A stretch of DNA of 64,000 nucleotides from the NCBI GenBank assembly GCA_000831005.1, contig CP007152.1, positions 2,232,001 to 2,296,000 on the forward strand, written 5' to 3'. The notes beneath the pieces are model-generated. The model made no database searches and had not been told where the DNA came from. It saw nothing but the letters and a program-made list of their open reading frames with translations. Made by a program: the position numbers and the translations under genes. The DNA is from Marinobacter salarius (GTDB lineage: Bacteria; Pseudomonadota; Gammaproteobacteria; Pseudomonadales; Oleiphilaceae). The stretch's first letter is position 1. Every line of letters starts with the position of its first letter. Shown one piece after another: positions 10,794 to 20,752 of this stretch.

Positions 10794-11137
10794 TCATTCC
10801 GGCATTTTTGCATTAATCTCAATGGATTGGTACCAGGCTGCCAGATCAGAAATCTGTTGATCAGTCAGGTTCCTGGCGACCAAAGACATCATCTCGTGTT
10901 CCCGTTTGCCACTGCGAAACGCTTTCAGCTGTTTCTCAATATACATCTGGCTTTCGCCCGCCAGGTTTGGTGCTATCGGGATCTTGGCTATTCCGTCCAG
11001 ACCATGGCAGGTCTTGCACTGGGCAGCGAGTTTCCGCCCCTCTGCGGGGTCCGCGCCTTGGGCCGCGGGGCTCATTGCGAGAAAAGATGTCAGAACCGCT
11101 ATTGTTGAAAACGTTGCTCTGACTTTTCTTGTCGCAT
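10794..11137 (-). CDS. class I c-type cytochrome, likely one frameshift near the start
   Basis: Small monohaem periplasmic cytochrome c. The haem site is CKTCH, and the distal ligand is probably Met in REHEMMSLVARNLTDQQ. The uninterrupted frame would start at 11183, but that gives a non-signal leader. ATG at 11137 has a good GGAGA ribosome site; restoring one A in the run at 11124-11127 gives MRQEKVRATFSTIAVLTSFLA, a normal signal peptide, and a 114-residue protein. It follows the PQQ-type dehydrogenase on the same strand with a 42-base gap, so it is likely that enzyme's electron acceptor. Confidence 0.85.
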
Positions 11138-11179
11138 GATGTCTCCAGGGAGCTGGGGGCTCCCTCCCCGTTGTTGGCA

Positions 11180-12444
11180 TCATGAGCCGGAACCTGTGTA
11201 GGCGATTCTGTATACTGCCCCGGCCAAATCATCCGAAACCAGTAATGAGCCATCCTTCAGCTGTGCCACATCCACCGGCCGGCCCAGGTACTCACCATTT
11301 TCATCCAGCCACCCCTCGGCGAAAGGCACGGTTTCTCCATTAACATTTCCTTCGGCGTCCACCGGCGTGAACATGACCCTTGCTCCGACTGGAACGGTCC
11401 TGTTCCAGGAGCCATGTTGCGCGGAGAAAATCCCACCCCGATATTGCTTCGGAAACATTTTTCCGGTGTAAAACATCATGCCCAGGTTGGCCGCATGTGC
11501 GGTAGTTTCGGAGACTGGGAACACTACCTCTACCGGCACTTCCTCGCCCTTGTATTCGTTGGTGCGAACATCACCGCCTCCGTACCAGGGATGGCCAAAA
11601 TGCTGGCCCATGGCGGTCTGGCGATTGATTTCTCCAGGTGGGATGTCGTCGCCCATGCCGTCGACCTGATTGTCCGTAAACCACAGATCGCCGGTGGTGG
11701 GGTTAAAGTCCTGCCCTACAGAGTTGCGGACACCACGTGTGTAGATTTCACGATCGCTGCCATCCTGATTTACCCGGATGATCCCGCCAATGCCCCATTC
11801 ACTGAACGTCTCCAGGTGCTCCTTGGGTGCAACATTGTAGGGTTGGCCCAGCGAGATGTAGAGCTTCCCGTCCGGGCCAACGTCGCAGACCCGGGCAGTG
11901 TGGTTGTAACTGACGAACTGTTCAGGGATTAATTCGCCCCCCGGGATTACCTCTGAAGCGACAACATCGCCGCCTTCAAAGAAGAATTCCGCTGCCGGAT
12001 ACGCCAGTACCCGGTTCTGCTCCGCAATGTAGAGTACGCCCGTAGGCGAAAAACAGGGGCCGTTGGGTACGGATTTGGCCAGCGACGGTGCGAAGTTCTT
12101 TACCTCATCGGCCACTCGGTCTTTGTCCCGGTCAGTCATTGCCCAGACTTCGGTTTTACGGGTTCCAACAAAGGTGACGACACCCTGGGGGCCAACCGCC
12201 ATGTGCCGCGCATCGGGCACCAGAGCGTAAAGGCTGATTTCAAAGCCTCAGGGAGTTTTATTTTCTGCAGAGTCTTGCGAATAGCATCGGCGCTGTCGCT
12301 TTTCTGGTCGATCACAGTGAACTCGGCTTTCCCGGTAGTCTGGAAATTGCCAAGCTTCTTGAGACTATCGTCAGATTGGCTGTAGGCGAAGGGGATGAAA
12401 GCAAGGCCCGCGGCCACGCACAGGATCGAGTTTTTCTTGTTCAT
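11180..12444 (-). CDS. PQQ-dependent sugar (sorbosone-type) dehydrogenase, one frameshift
   Basis: Periplasmic beta-propeller dehydrogenase of the soluble glucose/sorbosone dehydrogenase family, about 421 residues. The signal peptide ends FAYSQ. One base restored near 12246 joins IKLPEGFEISLYA to VPDARHMAVGPQG. Family motifs include ARVCDVGPDGKLYISLGQP, RGVRNSVGQDFNPTTGDLWF (the catalytic-region Arg/Asn block), GQHFGHPWYGG and SAQHGSWNR. The products would be aldonic acids or lactones, with electrons probably passed to the adjacent cytochrome c. The true substrate is undetermined. Confidence 0.88.
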
Positions 12445-12479
12445 TGTTTTACCACTCTCTTTAACTCAGGAGTCGGAAA

Positions 12480-12500
12480 CCGGTGACCTGGCGCCACCGG
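12480..12500 (-). terminator. weak hairpin downstream of lon
   Basis: CCGGTG...CACCGG stem (12495-12500 with 12480-12485) followed on the minus strand by TTTCC. It is the only terminator-like structure between lon and the dehydrogenase gene, and the T tract is poor. Confidence 0.3.
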
Positions 12501-12586
12501 AGATTGCTTTTCGTCCATATCAAAGCGAGTAAAGTCAAGGGCTGAACAAGCGTCAAGGCAGTCTTGCAGTGGTCAGACCAGTAATA

Positions 12587-15042
12587 TCAATGGACGCTCG
12601 ATCCCTTGCGGGGTTTGTTCCCGAAACATACCTGAAACACGTCGTTGTATTGCTTGGCGAAATTCACCGTCAGCCCTTCCTTCAGGTAGTCGGGCAGCTC
12701 CTCATAATCCCCCCGGTTCGCCTCCGGTAAAATCAGGTTGCTGATTTTCTGGCGTCTGGCGGCGATGACTTTCTCGCGGATACCGCCAACCGGGAGCACC
12801 TGGCCGGTGAGGGTCAGTTCGCCAGTCATGGCGAGGTTCTGCTGTGGTGACTCGCGACGGGCGATGGAAAGCAGCGCGGTGGCCATGGTGACGCCGGCGC
12901 TGGGGCCGTCCTTGGGGGTGGCGCCTTCGGGGACGTGCAGGTGCACGAAGGATTTGTCGAAGAAGGTGGGGTCACCTTTGAATCGCTTGAGGTTTGAAGA
13001 GACAAAACTGTAGGCGATTTCGGCGGACTCTTTCATCACGTCACCCAGTTGCCCGGTGAGTTTGAAGCCACGCTGACTGCTGTGTATGCGTGAGGCTTCG
13101 ATGCTCAGGGTGGCGCCGCCCATGGCGGTCCAGGCCAGGCCGGTGACCACACCGGTGCCTTTCAGGGATTTCTCTTTGCGGAAGGCTGGCTGTCCCAGGT
13201 AGGTTTGCAGGTCGGAGACGCCAACCTTTACGGGCTCGTCCGGCTTTTCCAGCAACCTCACAATGCCCTTGCGGATGACTTTGTGCAGCAATTTCTCCAG
13301 GCTGCGGACGCCCGCTTCACGGGCGTAGCCTTCGATGATCTGCTTGATGGCGGCGTCGGTGATGTTCATCTGCTTTTTCAGCAGGCCGGCTCGTTTCAGT
13401 AACCGGGGCATCAGATGATGCTTGGCGATGGCAAGCTTTTCTTCGGTGATGTAGCCGGACAGCCGGATGACGTCCATGCGGTCCAGCAGGGGCCGGGGAA
13501 TAGTGTCGAGTTGGTTGGCTGTGCAGATGAACAGGACCTTGGACAGGTCCATGCGTACGTCCAGGTAATGATCCAAGAATTCCCGGTTCTGTTCCGGGTC
13601 CAGTGTTTCCAGCAGGGCAGAGGCTGGGTCGCCCTGGAAGGAGGCACCGATCTTGTCAATCTCGTCCAGCATGATCACCGGGTTGGACACCTTCGAGTCT
13701 TTCAATGCCTGCACGAATTTGCCAGGCATGGCGCCGATATAGGTGCGGCGGTGGCCCTTGATTTCAGCTTCGTCACGCATGCCGCCCACGCTGAATCGAT
13801 AGAACTCACGGCCGAGGGCGTCGGCGACGGAATGGCCGATGGAGGTTTTACCCACGCCAGGCGGGCCCACCAACAGGAGGATGGAACCGCTGACTTCGCC
13901 CTTGAAGGTGCCTTCGGCAAGGAACTCGACGATACGGTCTTTCACGTCGTCCAGCCCATCGTGGTCACGGTCCAGGATGCGGCGGGCTTCGGTCAGATCG
14001 AAATGATCCTCCGAGGTCAGGCCCCAGGCACCTGGGTCAGCCAGTCCAGGTAATTGCGGGTGACACCGTACTCCGGTGAACCCTGCTCCAGAACCTGCAG
14101 TTTCTGAAGCTCGTCGTCAAAGCGTTCCTGAACCTGTTCCGGTGGGTTAAGGCTTTCCATGCGCTCGCGGAAACGCTCGGCGTCGGCGGTTTTGTCGTCC
14201 TTGGCCATGCCCAGTTCGCGCTGGATGACCTTGAGCTGTTCTTTCAGGAAGAACTCACGCTGGTGCTTTTGCACCTTCTCGTTCACTTCTTCGCTGATTT
14301 CGCTCTGCAGGCGGGCGACTTCCTGTTCTTTCGCCATCAGCAGAAGTACTTTCTCCATGCGCCTGAGCAGAGGCACGGTGTTGAGTACCTCCTGCAGTTC
14401 CTGGCCCGGGGCGCTGGTCATCGAGGCACCAAAGTCCGCCAGGGGAGAGCTGTCATCCGGCCCGAATCGGGACAGGTATTGCTTCACTTCCTCGCCGTAA
14501 AGCGGTTGGTGCGCAGCAGCTCCTTGATGGAGCTGATGATCGCGAGGGTATAGGCTTTCAACTCGTCGGCGGCTTCTTCCGGCTCGTCCGGGTATTCCAC
14601 TTCCACCAGGTAGGGCGGCCGGCGCCGAAGCCATTGGGTGATGCGAAAACGCTGCAGGCCCTGGGCAATGAACTGGACTTTGCCGCTTTCGCCCTGGGCG
14701 TGATGGACGCGCACGGCGCAGCCTACGGTTTCCAGCTCCTCGCTGCCGGGAATACCCTGTTCAGGATCGCTGTCTTCCACAAAGCATATACAGTACCTTG
14801 TGGTCGGTTTCGCCTACACGCTTGAGGGTTTCCTGCCAGGGGTTCTGGTTAACCACAATCGGCTGCACCTGGGCGGGGAAGAACGGCCTGTTCGACACCG
14901 GTAACACGTACATGCGGCGAGGCATCTGCTGTTTCGGCAGCACCAGGCTTTTGCTGTTCTCGTCCTTGCCGATGTACTCGGTCAGATCTTCTTCGGCAGC
15001 ATCAAAAGAGTCGTTGCGGTTGTCGTCGTTCATGCCGTACAC
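12587..15042 (-). CDS. lon: ATP-dependent protease Lon (LonA-type), three frameshifts
   Basis: Cytoplasmic AAA+ serine protease of about 818 residues. It is split into four frames joining near 14780, 14504 (RTNPLYGEEVKQY) and 14027 (QVPWGLTSEDHFD); the last two need one restored C. Parts visible: an acidic N-terminal leader before the LON substrate domain (RRMYVLPVSNRPFFPAQVQP), coiled-coil linker HQREFFLKEQLKVIQRELG, Walker A GPPGVGKTS, Walker B VIMLDEIDKIG, catalytic Ser in PKDGPSAGVTMAT and catalytic Lys in VGGIREKVIAARR. The acidic leader and length resemble the second Lon paralogue known in pseudomonads. It is divergent from cnoX. Confidence 0.94.
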
Positions 15043-15112
15043 GCATCCTCCAGGAAATTTGATCCGGGCTGTCGCCCCGGCCCTATTGCCTATGTAACGG
15101 CAAAGGGGATTA

Positions 15113-15119
15113 TTTCAAG
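15113..15119 (-). promoter_or_regulatory. heat-shock-type -35 element upstream of lon
   Basis: The minus strand reads CTTGAAA, a perfect sigma-32 -35 core, about 70 bases upstream of the lon start. The matching -10 region (consensus CCCCATNT) is poor at the expected spacing, so the call is tentative. The gap 15043-15245 serves both lon and cnoX. Confidence 0.35.
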
Positions 15120-15245
15120 GCAGGTGGCGGTAATTGCCGTTATCGTGCAGAGCCTGCGGCAAAACCTTGAATTTCGACTCTCAGCCCCCAATACCAACAA
15201 CAATCCGTTAATGACATTTCAGGAAATCACTTTCAGGTGCCATCC

Positions 15246-16115
15246 ATGAGCAACTCGCCGTACGTTTTCGAAGCCACCATGGACAACTTCCAGCAGGATG
15301 TGATGGAAGCGTCCTCCAAAACGCCCATATTGATTGATGTCTGGGCGGAGTGGTGCGCCCCCTGTAAGCAGTTGATGCCGTTGCTGGAAAAGCTGGCGGA
15401 AGAGTATAAGGGCGGCTTCATGCTGGCCAAGGTGAACGCCGACGAGCAGCAGCAACTGACCGGCAGCCTGGGTGTGCGCAGCCTACCCACCGTGATCCTT
15501 GTGAAGGATGGCCAGGCAGTGGACGGCTTTAATGGTGCCTTGCAGGAGAGCGAGATCCGCAAGGTCCTCGACAAGCACATTGACATGCCGGAAGACGAAG
15601 AGGCTCCTTACGATAAGGCTCACCGACTTTGGGAAGAAGGTGATGTGGAAGCTGCGTTGGCCGTGTTAACCGAGATGAACCGTAACAACCCGGATGATCT
15701 GAAGGTACTGATCGACCTCGCGCAACTGAAGGCGGAGCTGGGTGATCTGGAAACCGCCGAGCAGGTGCTGGAAAGCCTGCCGCCGGAAGAAAAGATGCAG
15801 CACCAGGCCAAGCAGTTGGCGGCACGTATAAAGTTCCTCAAAGCGTCCGCTGAACTACCTCCGGTCCATGAGCTGGAAGATGCGCTGGATAAGGATCCGA
15901 AAGACCCGAATGCCCTGCACCTGCTGGCGTTGCATCATATTCTGCAGGAAAACAACGCCGAAGCGATGGAATTGCTGATTCGCCTGATGCGGGTGGACAG
16001 TAAGTACAAGGATGAAGTGGCGAAAACCACGCTGATTGAGCTGTTCGATAAACTGGGTAACAACAATGCAGATGTGCGTACCTATCGGCGCAAACTGTAT
16101 ACGCTGATGCATTGA
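15246..16115 (+). CDS. cnoX: thioredoxin-fold TPR chaperedoxin CnoX (YbbN)
   Basis: 289-residue cytoplasmic protein with an N-terminal thioredoxin domain (active site WCAPC, Cys37/Cys40; cis-Pro loop SLPTVILV) and a C-terminal TPR region from about residue 120. In E. coli, CnoX protects proteins from oxidative aggregation and hands them to GroEL. Here the site is CAPC instead of E. coli SQHC, so it may also be redox active. ATG at 15246 is preferred to GTG at 15237 because AGG lies 8 bases before it. Its neighbour lon is also a protein-quality-control gene. Confidence 0.92.
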   Translation: MSNSPYVFEATMDNFQQDVMEASSKTPILIDVWAEWCAPCKQLMPLLEKLAEEYKGGFMLAKVNADEQQQLTGSLGVRSLPTVILVKDGQAVDGFNGALQESEIRKVLDKHIDMPEDEEAPYDKAHRLWEEGDVEAALAVLTEMNRNNPDDLKVLIDLAQLKAELGDLETAEQVLESLPPEEKMQHQAKQLAARIKFLKASAELPPVHELEDALDKDPKDPNALHLLALHHILQENNAEAMELLIRLMRVDSKYKDEVAKTTLIELFDKLGNNNADVRTYRRKLYTLMH

Positions 16116-16142
16116 TGTGCAGTGAAAGGCATTTCTGGAAGG

Positions 16143-16169
16143 AGGGGCCCACCTAGGGCCCCTTTTTTT
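16143..16169 (+). terminator. rho-independent terminator after cnoX
   Basis: AGGGGCCC / GGGCCCCT stem (16143-16150 with 16156-16163) followed by a run of T. Confidence 0.88.
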
Positions 16170-16180
16170 GTGGGGCCGGG

Positions 16181-17545
16181 TTAACCGTTGCCCTTCTTCA
16201 TCTGCTCATACTCATCCTCAAAGAAGAACTTCTCTTCCCCAAGGGCCGGTTCCAGCTCATGCAGCCAGGTGGCTGTTTCGCTGTACTTGGCAAAGAACGG
16301 GCGCTGCACCCAGTCCGGGTTGCGGGCCTGGATGAACCGGAGCACGAACACTTTCTCGCCGTTGATCTCGGTGATGCCCTGTACCTCAACCTTGCCGGGG
16401 CCAGCGCTCATTGACGGGCCGCGGGCGGTGCGAGCCAGGCCTGAAACCTGCTTGATGGCTTCGCGGTAGATATTGAACGCTTCTACCAAAGGCACTTCGA
16501 AGTAGTTCTTGGCTCCGGTGTCCCGCTCCACAAACATGTAGTAAGGGATGATGCCCAGCTGTACTTCCTTGTCCCACAGTTTTGCCCAGTCGTCGGCATT
16601 GTCGTTCACATGCTTGATCAGTGGGCCCTGGGCGCGGATTTCAGCGCCGGTGGCACGCAGGCGGCGGATGGCTTCTTCCGCGATATCGGTGGTGATTTCC
16701 TGCCAATGGTTGTAGTGCGCCATGATGGCCACGTGCTTGCCGGCATCCACAAGGCGGGCAAACAGATCAATCAGTTCGTCTGCATCCTTGTCGGTCACAA
16801 AACGGTATGGCCAGAAGGTCAGGGCCTTGGTGCCGATGCGAATGGTCTGGATGTGATCAAACTCCGGCTGCAGAAGAGGCTCCAGGTACTGGACCAAATT
16901 CTTGGTTTTCATCACCATGGGGTCGCCACCGGTGACCAGCAGGTCACTGACTTCGGTATGCTCCTGCAAGTAGCCGTGAAGCTTTTCTGCTTCGGTGCTG
17001 GCCATCTTCAGGTCCTTGTCGCCCACGAACTGAGCCCAGCGGAAGCAGAAGGTACAGTAGGAGTGGCAGGTCTGGCCCTGGGCCGGGAAGAACAGAACGG
17101 TTTCACGGTATTTGTGCTGAACGCCGTCCAGGACTTCGCCGTTCAGTTCCGGCATGTTCATTTCCATCTGGCCGGCCGGGTGCGGGTTCAGCTCGTCGCG
17201 AATTTCTTTCGCCACTGCCTGGATTTCTTTCTTCTCCGCGCCCTCACGATGCATCTTTGCCATGCGCTCGTAATGCTCGTCCTTCAGCATGCCCTTCTGG
17301 GGAAACACCAACTGGTAAAGTGGGTCGTTCGGCACCTTGTTCCAGTCAATCAGCTCATTGATCACGTATTCGTTAACGCGGAAGGGGAGTACGCTGGCTA
17401 CCACCTTCATTTCAAACAGGGTCTCTTCAGGGAGATTCTGGATAACGTCAATCTTATCGAGCTGGCGGTCTGTGTAGACCTTGAAGCGCCGCTCTTCGAA
17501 CTCGGCGGTTGGAATCCGGTTCGGGAACGTGACGATGGAGTTCAT
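16181..17545 (-). CDS. KamA-family radical SAM aminomutase-like protein
   Basis: 454-residue member of the lysine 2,3-aminomutase (KamA) family. The radical-SAM cluster motif is CHSYCTFC (C160, C164, C167), and the family block DLLVTGGDPMVM follows. A C-terminal AGPGKVEV segment provides a Lys that may bind PLP. The start MNSIVTFPNR is chosen because AGAGGG lies 8 bases upstream; the ATG at 17572 is less likely. Known family reactions are 2,3-amino migrations on lysine or glutamate (beta-amino acids, often osmolytes) and EF-P beta-lysylation. No EF-P gene is adjacent, so the substrate stays open. Confidence 0.87.
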   Translation of the reverse strand: MNSIVTFPNRIPTAEFEERRFKVYTDRQLDKIDVIQNLPEETLFEMKVVASVLPFRVNEYVINELIDWNKVPNDPLYQLVFPQKGMLKDEHYERMAKMHREGAEKKEIQAVAKEIRDELNPHPAGQMEMNMPELNGEVLDGVQHKYRETVLFFPAQGQTCHSYCTFCFRWAQFVGDKDLKMASTEAEKLHGYLQEHTEVSDLLVTGGDPMVMKTKNLVQYLEPLLQPEFDHIQTIRIGTKALTFWPYRFVTDKDADELIDLFARLVDAGKHVAIMAHYNHWQEITTDIAEEAIRRLRATGAEIRAQGPLIKHVNDNADDWAKLWDKEVQLGIIPYYMFVERDTGAKNYFEVPLVEAFNIYREAIKQVSGLARTARGPSMSAGPGKVEVQGITEINGEKVFVLRFIQARNPDWVQRPFFAKYSETATWLHELEPALGEEKFFFEDEYEQMKKGNG

Positions 17546-18064
17546 AGATCGCCCTCTTTGGTTGTGAGCCATATTCTGGAGGGGTGGAGATTGCCACCAC
17601 TCCGCTGGTCAAAAAACGGGCAGGCGAGTATACATAAATCTAAAAGTATTTTCAGGTCTAATCAAATTGGTAGGAAACCTACGACCTTGGTCTGAATATG
17701 CTTGTTTGGGAGAGAAAAAGGCGCCATTCTTACGTAAGTAACCGAAATAGTCCGACAGGCAATGGTGAATTTTCCTCAAAAATTGAATTTTTATACCGAA
17801 ATGTAGTAAAAATACTACTTAATCGTCGGTGTGGTTTGTGCCGGTGTGTGAGTGATACCTGAATTCGCTGACCAAAAGCCAAGTGACTCAAGGGCGCTTC
17901 ACGCAGTAAAACTGGCGATCGTGTTCTATGCTTGTTCAAAGTAACGGGCAGGCAGATACCCATAATAAAACGCTCTGCATTCCATCGCAGCTTATCGATA
18001 TTGCAAGGCGCTCAGCCGCTGATCGTGGCGCGCTCTGCACTTTTTAATGCCAAGGGGAGGTTTG
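17546..18064. other. divergent regulatory gap between kamA-like gene and aceE
   Basis: About 520 bases without a gene. It contains two perfect short inverted repeats: GTAGG-AAA-CCTAC (17669-17681) and GTAGTA-AAAA-TACTAC (17803-17818). It also has AT-rich tracts suitable for promoters in both directions. The second repeat lies about 250 bases before aceE and is a plausible operator, regulator unknown. Confidence 0.5.
17803..17818. promoter_or_regulatory. inverted-repeat operator candidate upstream of aceE
   Basis: Perfect GTAGTA / TACTAC arms with a 4-base A spacer in an AT-rich stretch. Symmetry and position fit a dimeric regulator. It does not match the E. coli PdhR site, which is TGGT/ACCA based. 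Confidence 0.35.
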
Positions 18065-20742
18065 ATGTACCAGGACGATGATCCCATAGAGACCAGTGAA
18101 TGGCTGGATGCGCTGGAGTCTCTGATCGAACAGGAGGGCGTTGATCGCGCCAAGTACATTCTCGAAAGGCTCTCCGAACGAGCCAGCCGCGACGGCACTG
18201 AGTTGCCTTATTCCATCACGACGCCCTTCCGCAATTCCATTCCGGTGACCCAGGAAGCCCGGATGCCGGGCGACCTGTTCATGGAGCGCCGTATTCGTTC
18301 GTTGATCCGCTGGAACGCCATGGCCATGGTACTGCGGGCCAATCAGCGCCCGGGTGATCTGGGCGGGCACGTGTCATCCTTCTCCTCGGCGGCGACATTG
18401 TATGATGTTGGCTTCAACTACTTCTTCCACGGCGGGGATGAGAAGCGCGAATCGGATCTGGTGTATTTCCAGGGTCACTCCTCACCAGGTATTTACGCCC
18501 GCTCCTACCTGGAAGGGCGTTTTAACGAAGATCAGTTGGACAAATACCGGGAAGAGGTGGACGGTGAAGGCCTGTCTTCCTACCCCCACCCCTGGCTGAT
18601 GCCGGATTACTGGCAGTTCCCAACGGTGTCCATGGGCCTTGGGCCGATCCAGGCCATCTATCAGGCTCACGTGATGAAGTATCTGCACAGTCGTGAGCTG
18701 ATCGACATGGGCGACCGCAAGGTCTGGTGCTTTGTCGGGGATGGCGAGTGCGACGAGCCCGAAACCCTGGGTTCCATCTCTGTGGCTGGCCGCGAAAACC
18801 TGAGCAACCTGATCTTTGTCGTTAACTGTAACCTGCAGCGCCTCGACGGCCCTGTGCGTGGTAACGGCAAGATTATCCAGGAACTGGAAGGCGTATTCCG
18901 GGGAGCTGGCTGGAACGTACTGAAAGTGGTCTGGGGCCGCATGTGGGATCCGCTGTTCGAGAAGGATCAGGACGGCCTGATGCAGCGCGTCATGGACGAA
19001 GCCGTTGACGGCGACCTGCAGAACTTCAAGAGCAACGGCCCGGCCTATACCCGTAAGCACTTCTTCGGCAAATACCCGGAGTTGTCCAAGATGGTGGATA
19101 ACCTCACCGACGAGGACATCAACAAGCTTAACCGCGGCGGCCATGATCCTTACAAGGTCTATGCGGCCTATCATCACGCTATCCATAACAACGGTGGACG
19201 GCCGACGGTGATTCTGGCCCATACCATCAAAGGTTATGGCTTTGGTAACGCCGGCGAAGCGCAGAACACAGCGCACTCGCTCAAAAAACTCGATATCGAG
19301 CAACTGAAAGCCTTCCGTGACCGCTTTGCGGTGCCGCTGAAGGACGAAGAGCTCAAGGACGTGCCCTATTACCGGCCGGCGCCGGACAGCCCGGAAATCG
19401 TTTACATGAACAAGCGCCGGCAGGAACTGGGCGGTTTCTATCCCAAGCGCCGTAAGGACTGTCAGCCACTGCAGACGCCGCCGCTGGGCACCTTCAAGAA
19501 CTTGCTGGAAGGCTCCAATGGTCGTGAAATCTCTACGACCATGGCATTCGTGCGACTGCTGACGGCTCTGACCAAGGATAAGCGCATCGGTAAACGGGTG
19601 GTTCCGATCGTACCGGACGAGGCCCGTACCTTTGGTATGGAGGGTATGTTCCGTCAGTTGGGTATCTACACCTCTGAAGGCCAGAAGTATGTGCCGGAAG
19701 ACCGTGACCAGATCATGTACTACAAGGAAGACAAGAAAGGTCAGGTGCTTGAGGAAGGGATCAACGAAGACGGTTCCATGGCGGCCTGGATGGCAGCAGC
19801 GACCTCCTACAGCACCAACAACTTCCCGCTGATACCGTTCTACATCTTCTACTCCATGTTCGGTTTCCAGCGCGTGGGCGACCTGGCCTGGGCGTCGGGT
19901 GACATTCAGGCCCGCGGTTTCCTGGTGGGTGGCACCGCCGGGCGAACAACGCTGAACGGTGAAGGCCTGCAGCACCAGGACGGCCACAGCCACATCCTGG
20001 CCCAGACCATTCCCAGCTGTAAGGCCTATGACCCGGCTTACGGTTACGAAATGGCCGTGGTGGTCCAGCATGGCATCAAGGAGATGTTTGAAGACAATCA
20101 GAACGTCTTCTACTACCTGACCATTGAAAACGAAAACTACGAGCAGCCCGCCATGCCGGAAGGCAAGGACGGCAAGAAAGTGGAAGAGGGCATCATCAAG
20201 GTATGTACCTGCTGGATTCCGTTGAAACCAAAGGTCGTAAGAAAACCCCACGGGTTCAGCTGATGGGCTCCGGTGCCATCCTTAACGAGGTGCGTGCGGC
20301 TGCGGAACTGCTGAAAGAAGACTTTGGTGTTGCCTCTGATATCTGGAGCGTGACCAGCTTCAACGAACTGGCCCGTGACGGCCTGCACATCGAGCGCTGG
20401 AATCGCCTGCACCCGGACGATACGCCCAAGAAGTCGTACATCACCCAATGCCTGGAGAAGCAGCAGGGGCCGGTGGTGTCGTCCACCGACTACATCAAGC
20501 TGTTGTCTGAACAGGTGCGGGCGTACATTCCGAAAACCTACCTGACCCTGGGCACCGATGGTTTCGGCCGCAGTGATACCCGCGAGAAATTGCGGAGTCA
20601 CTTCGAGGTGGATCGTTACTATGTGGCGGTGACCGCGCTGGCAGCCCTGGCAAGGGATGGCGAAGTCAAAAACGACGTGGTTCTCGAGGCTATGCGCAAG
20701 TACGGAATCGATCGCAACAAAACGAACCCGGTGCTGAGCTAA
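18065..20742 (+). CDS. aceE: pyruvate dehydrogenase E1 component AceE, one frameshift
   Basis: Homodimeric E1 of the pyruvate dehydrogenase complex: thiamine-diphosphate-dependent decarboxylation of pyruvate and transfer of acetyl to E2 lipoyl groups. It has 892 residues after restoring one G near 20201 (EEGIIKGMYLLDSVE), the usual length. The start at 18065 follows a strong AGGGGAGG site. The ThDP/Mg region GDGECDEPETLGSIS and long transketolase-like domains (VVPIVPDEARTFGMEGMFRQ) are plain. aceF starts 11 bases downstream. The E3 gene is not in the window. Confidence 0.97.
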
Positions 20743-20752
20743 GGAGACCGCC

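Noticed and set aside
13415..14053. 212-codon plus-strand frame opposite lon
   Set aside because: Shadow of lon; no start context or family similarity.
17660..17690. E. coli-type PdhR operator at ATTGGTAGGAAACC
   Set aside because: The left half TTGGT is present but the matching ACCAA half-site is not at the required spacing.
16610..17695. 361-codon plus-strand frame
   Set aside because: Antisense to the KamA-family gene, which has clear catalytic motifs.
18482..20251. 589-codon open frame on the minus strand
   Set aside because: It lies wholly antisense to aceE, has no recognisable domain and mirrors aceE codon bias.
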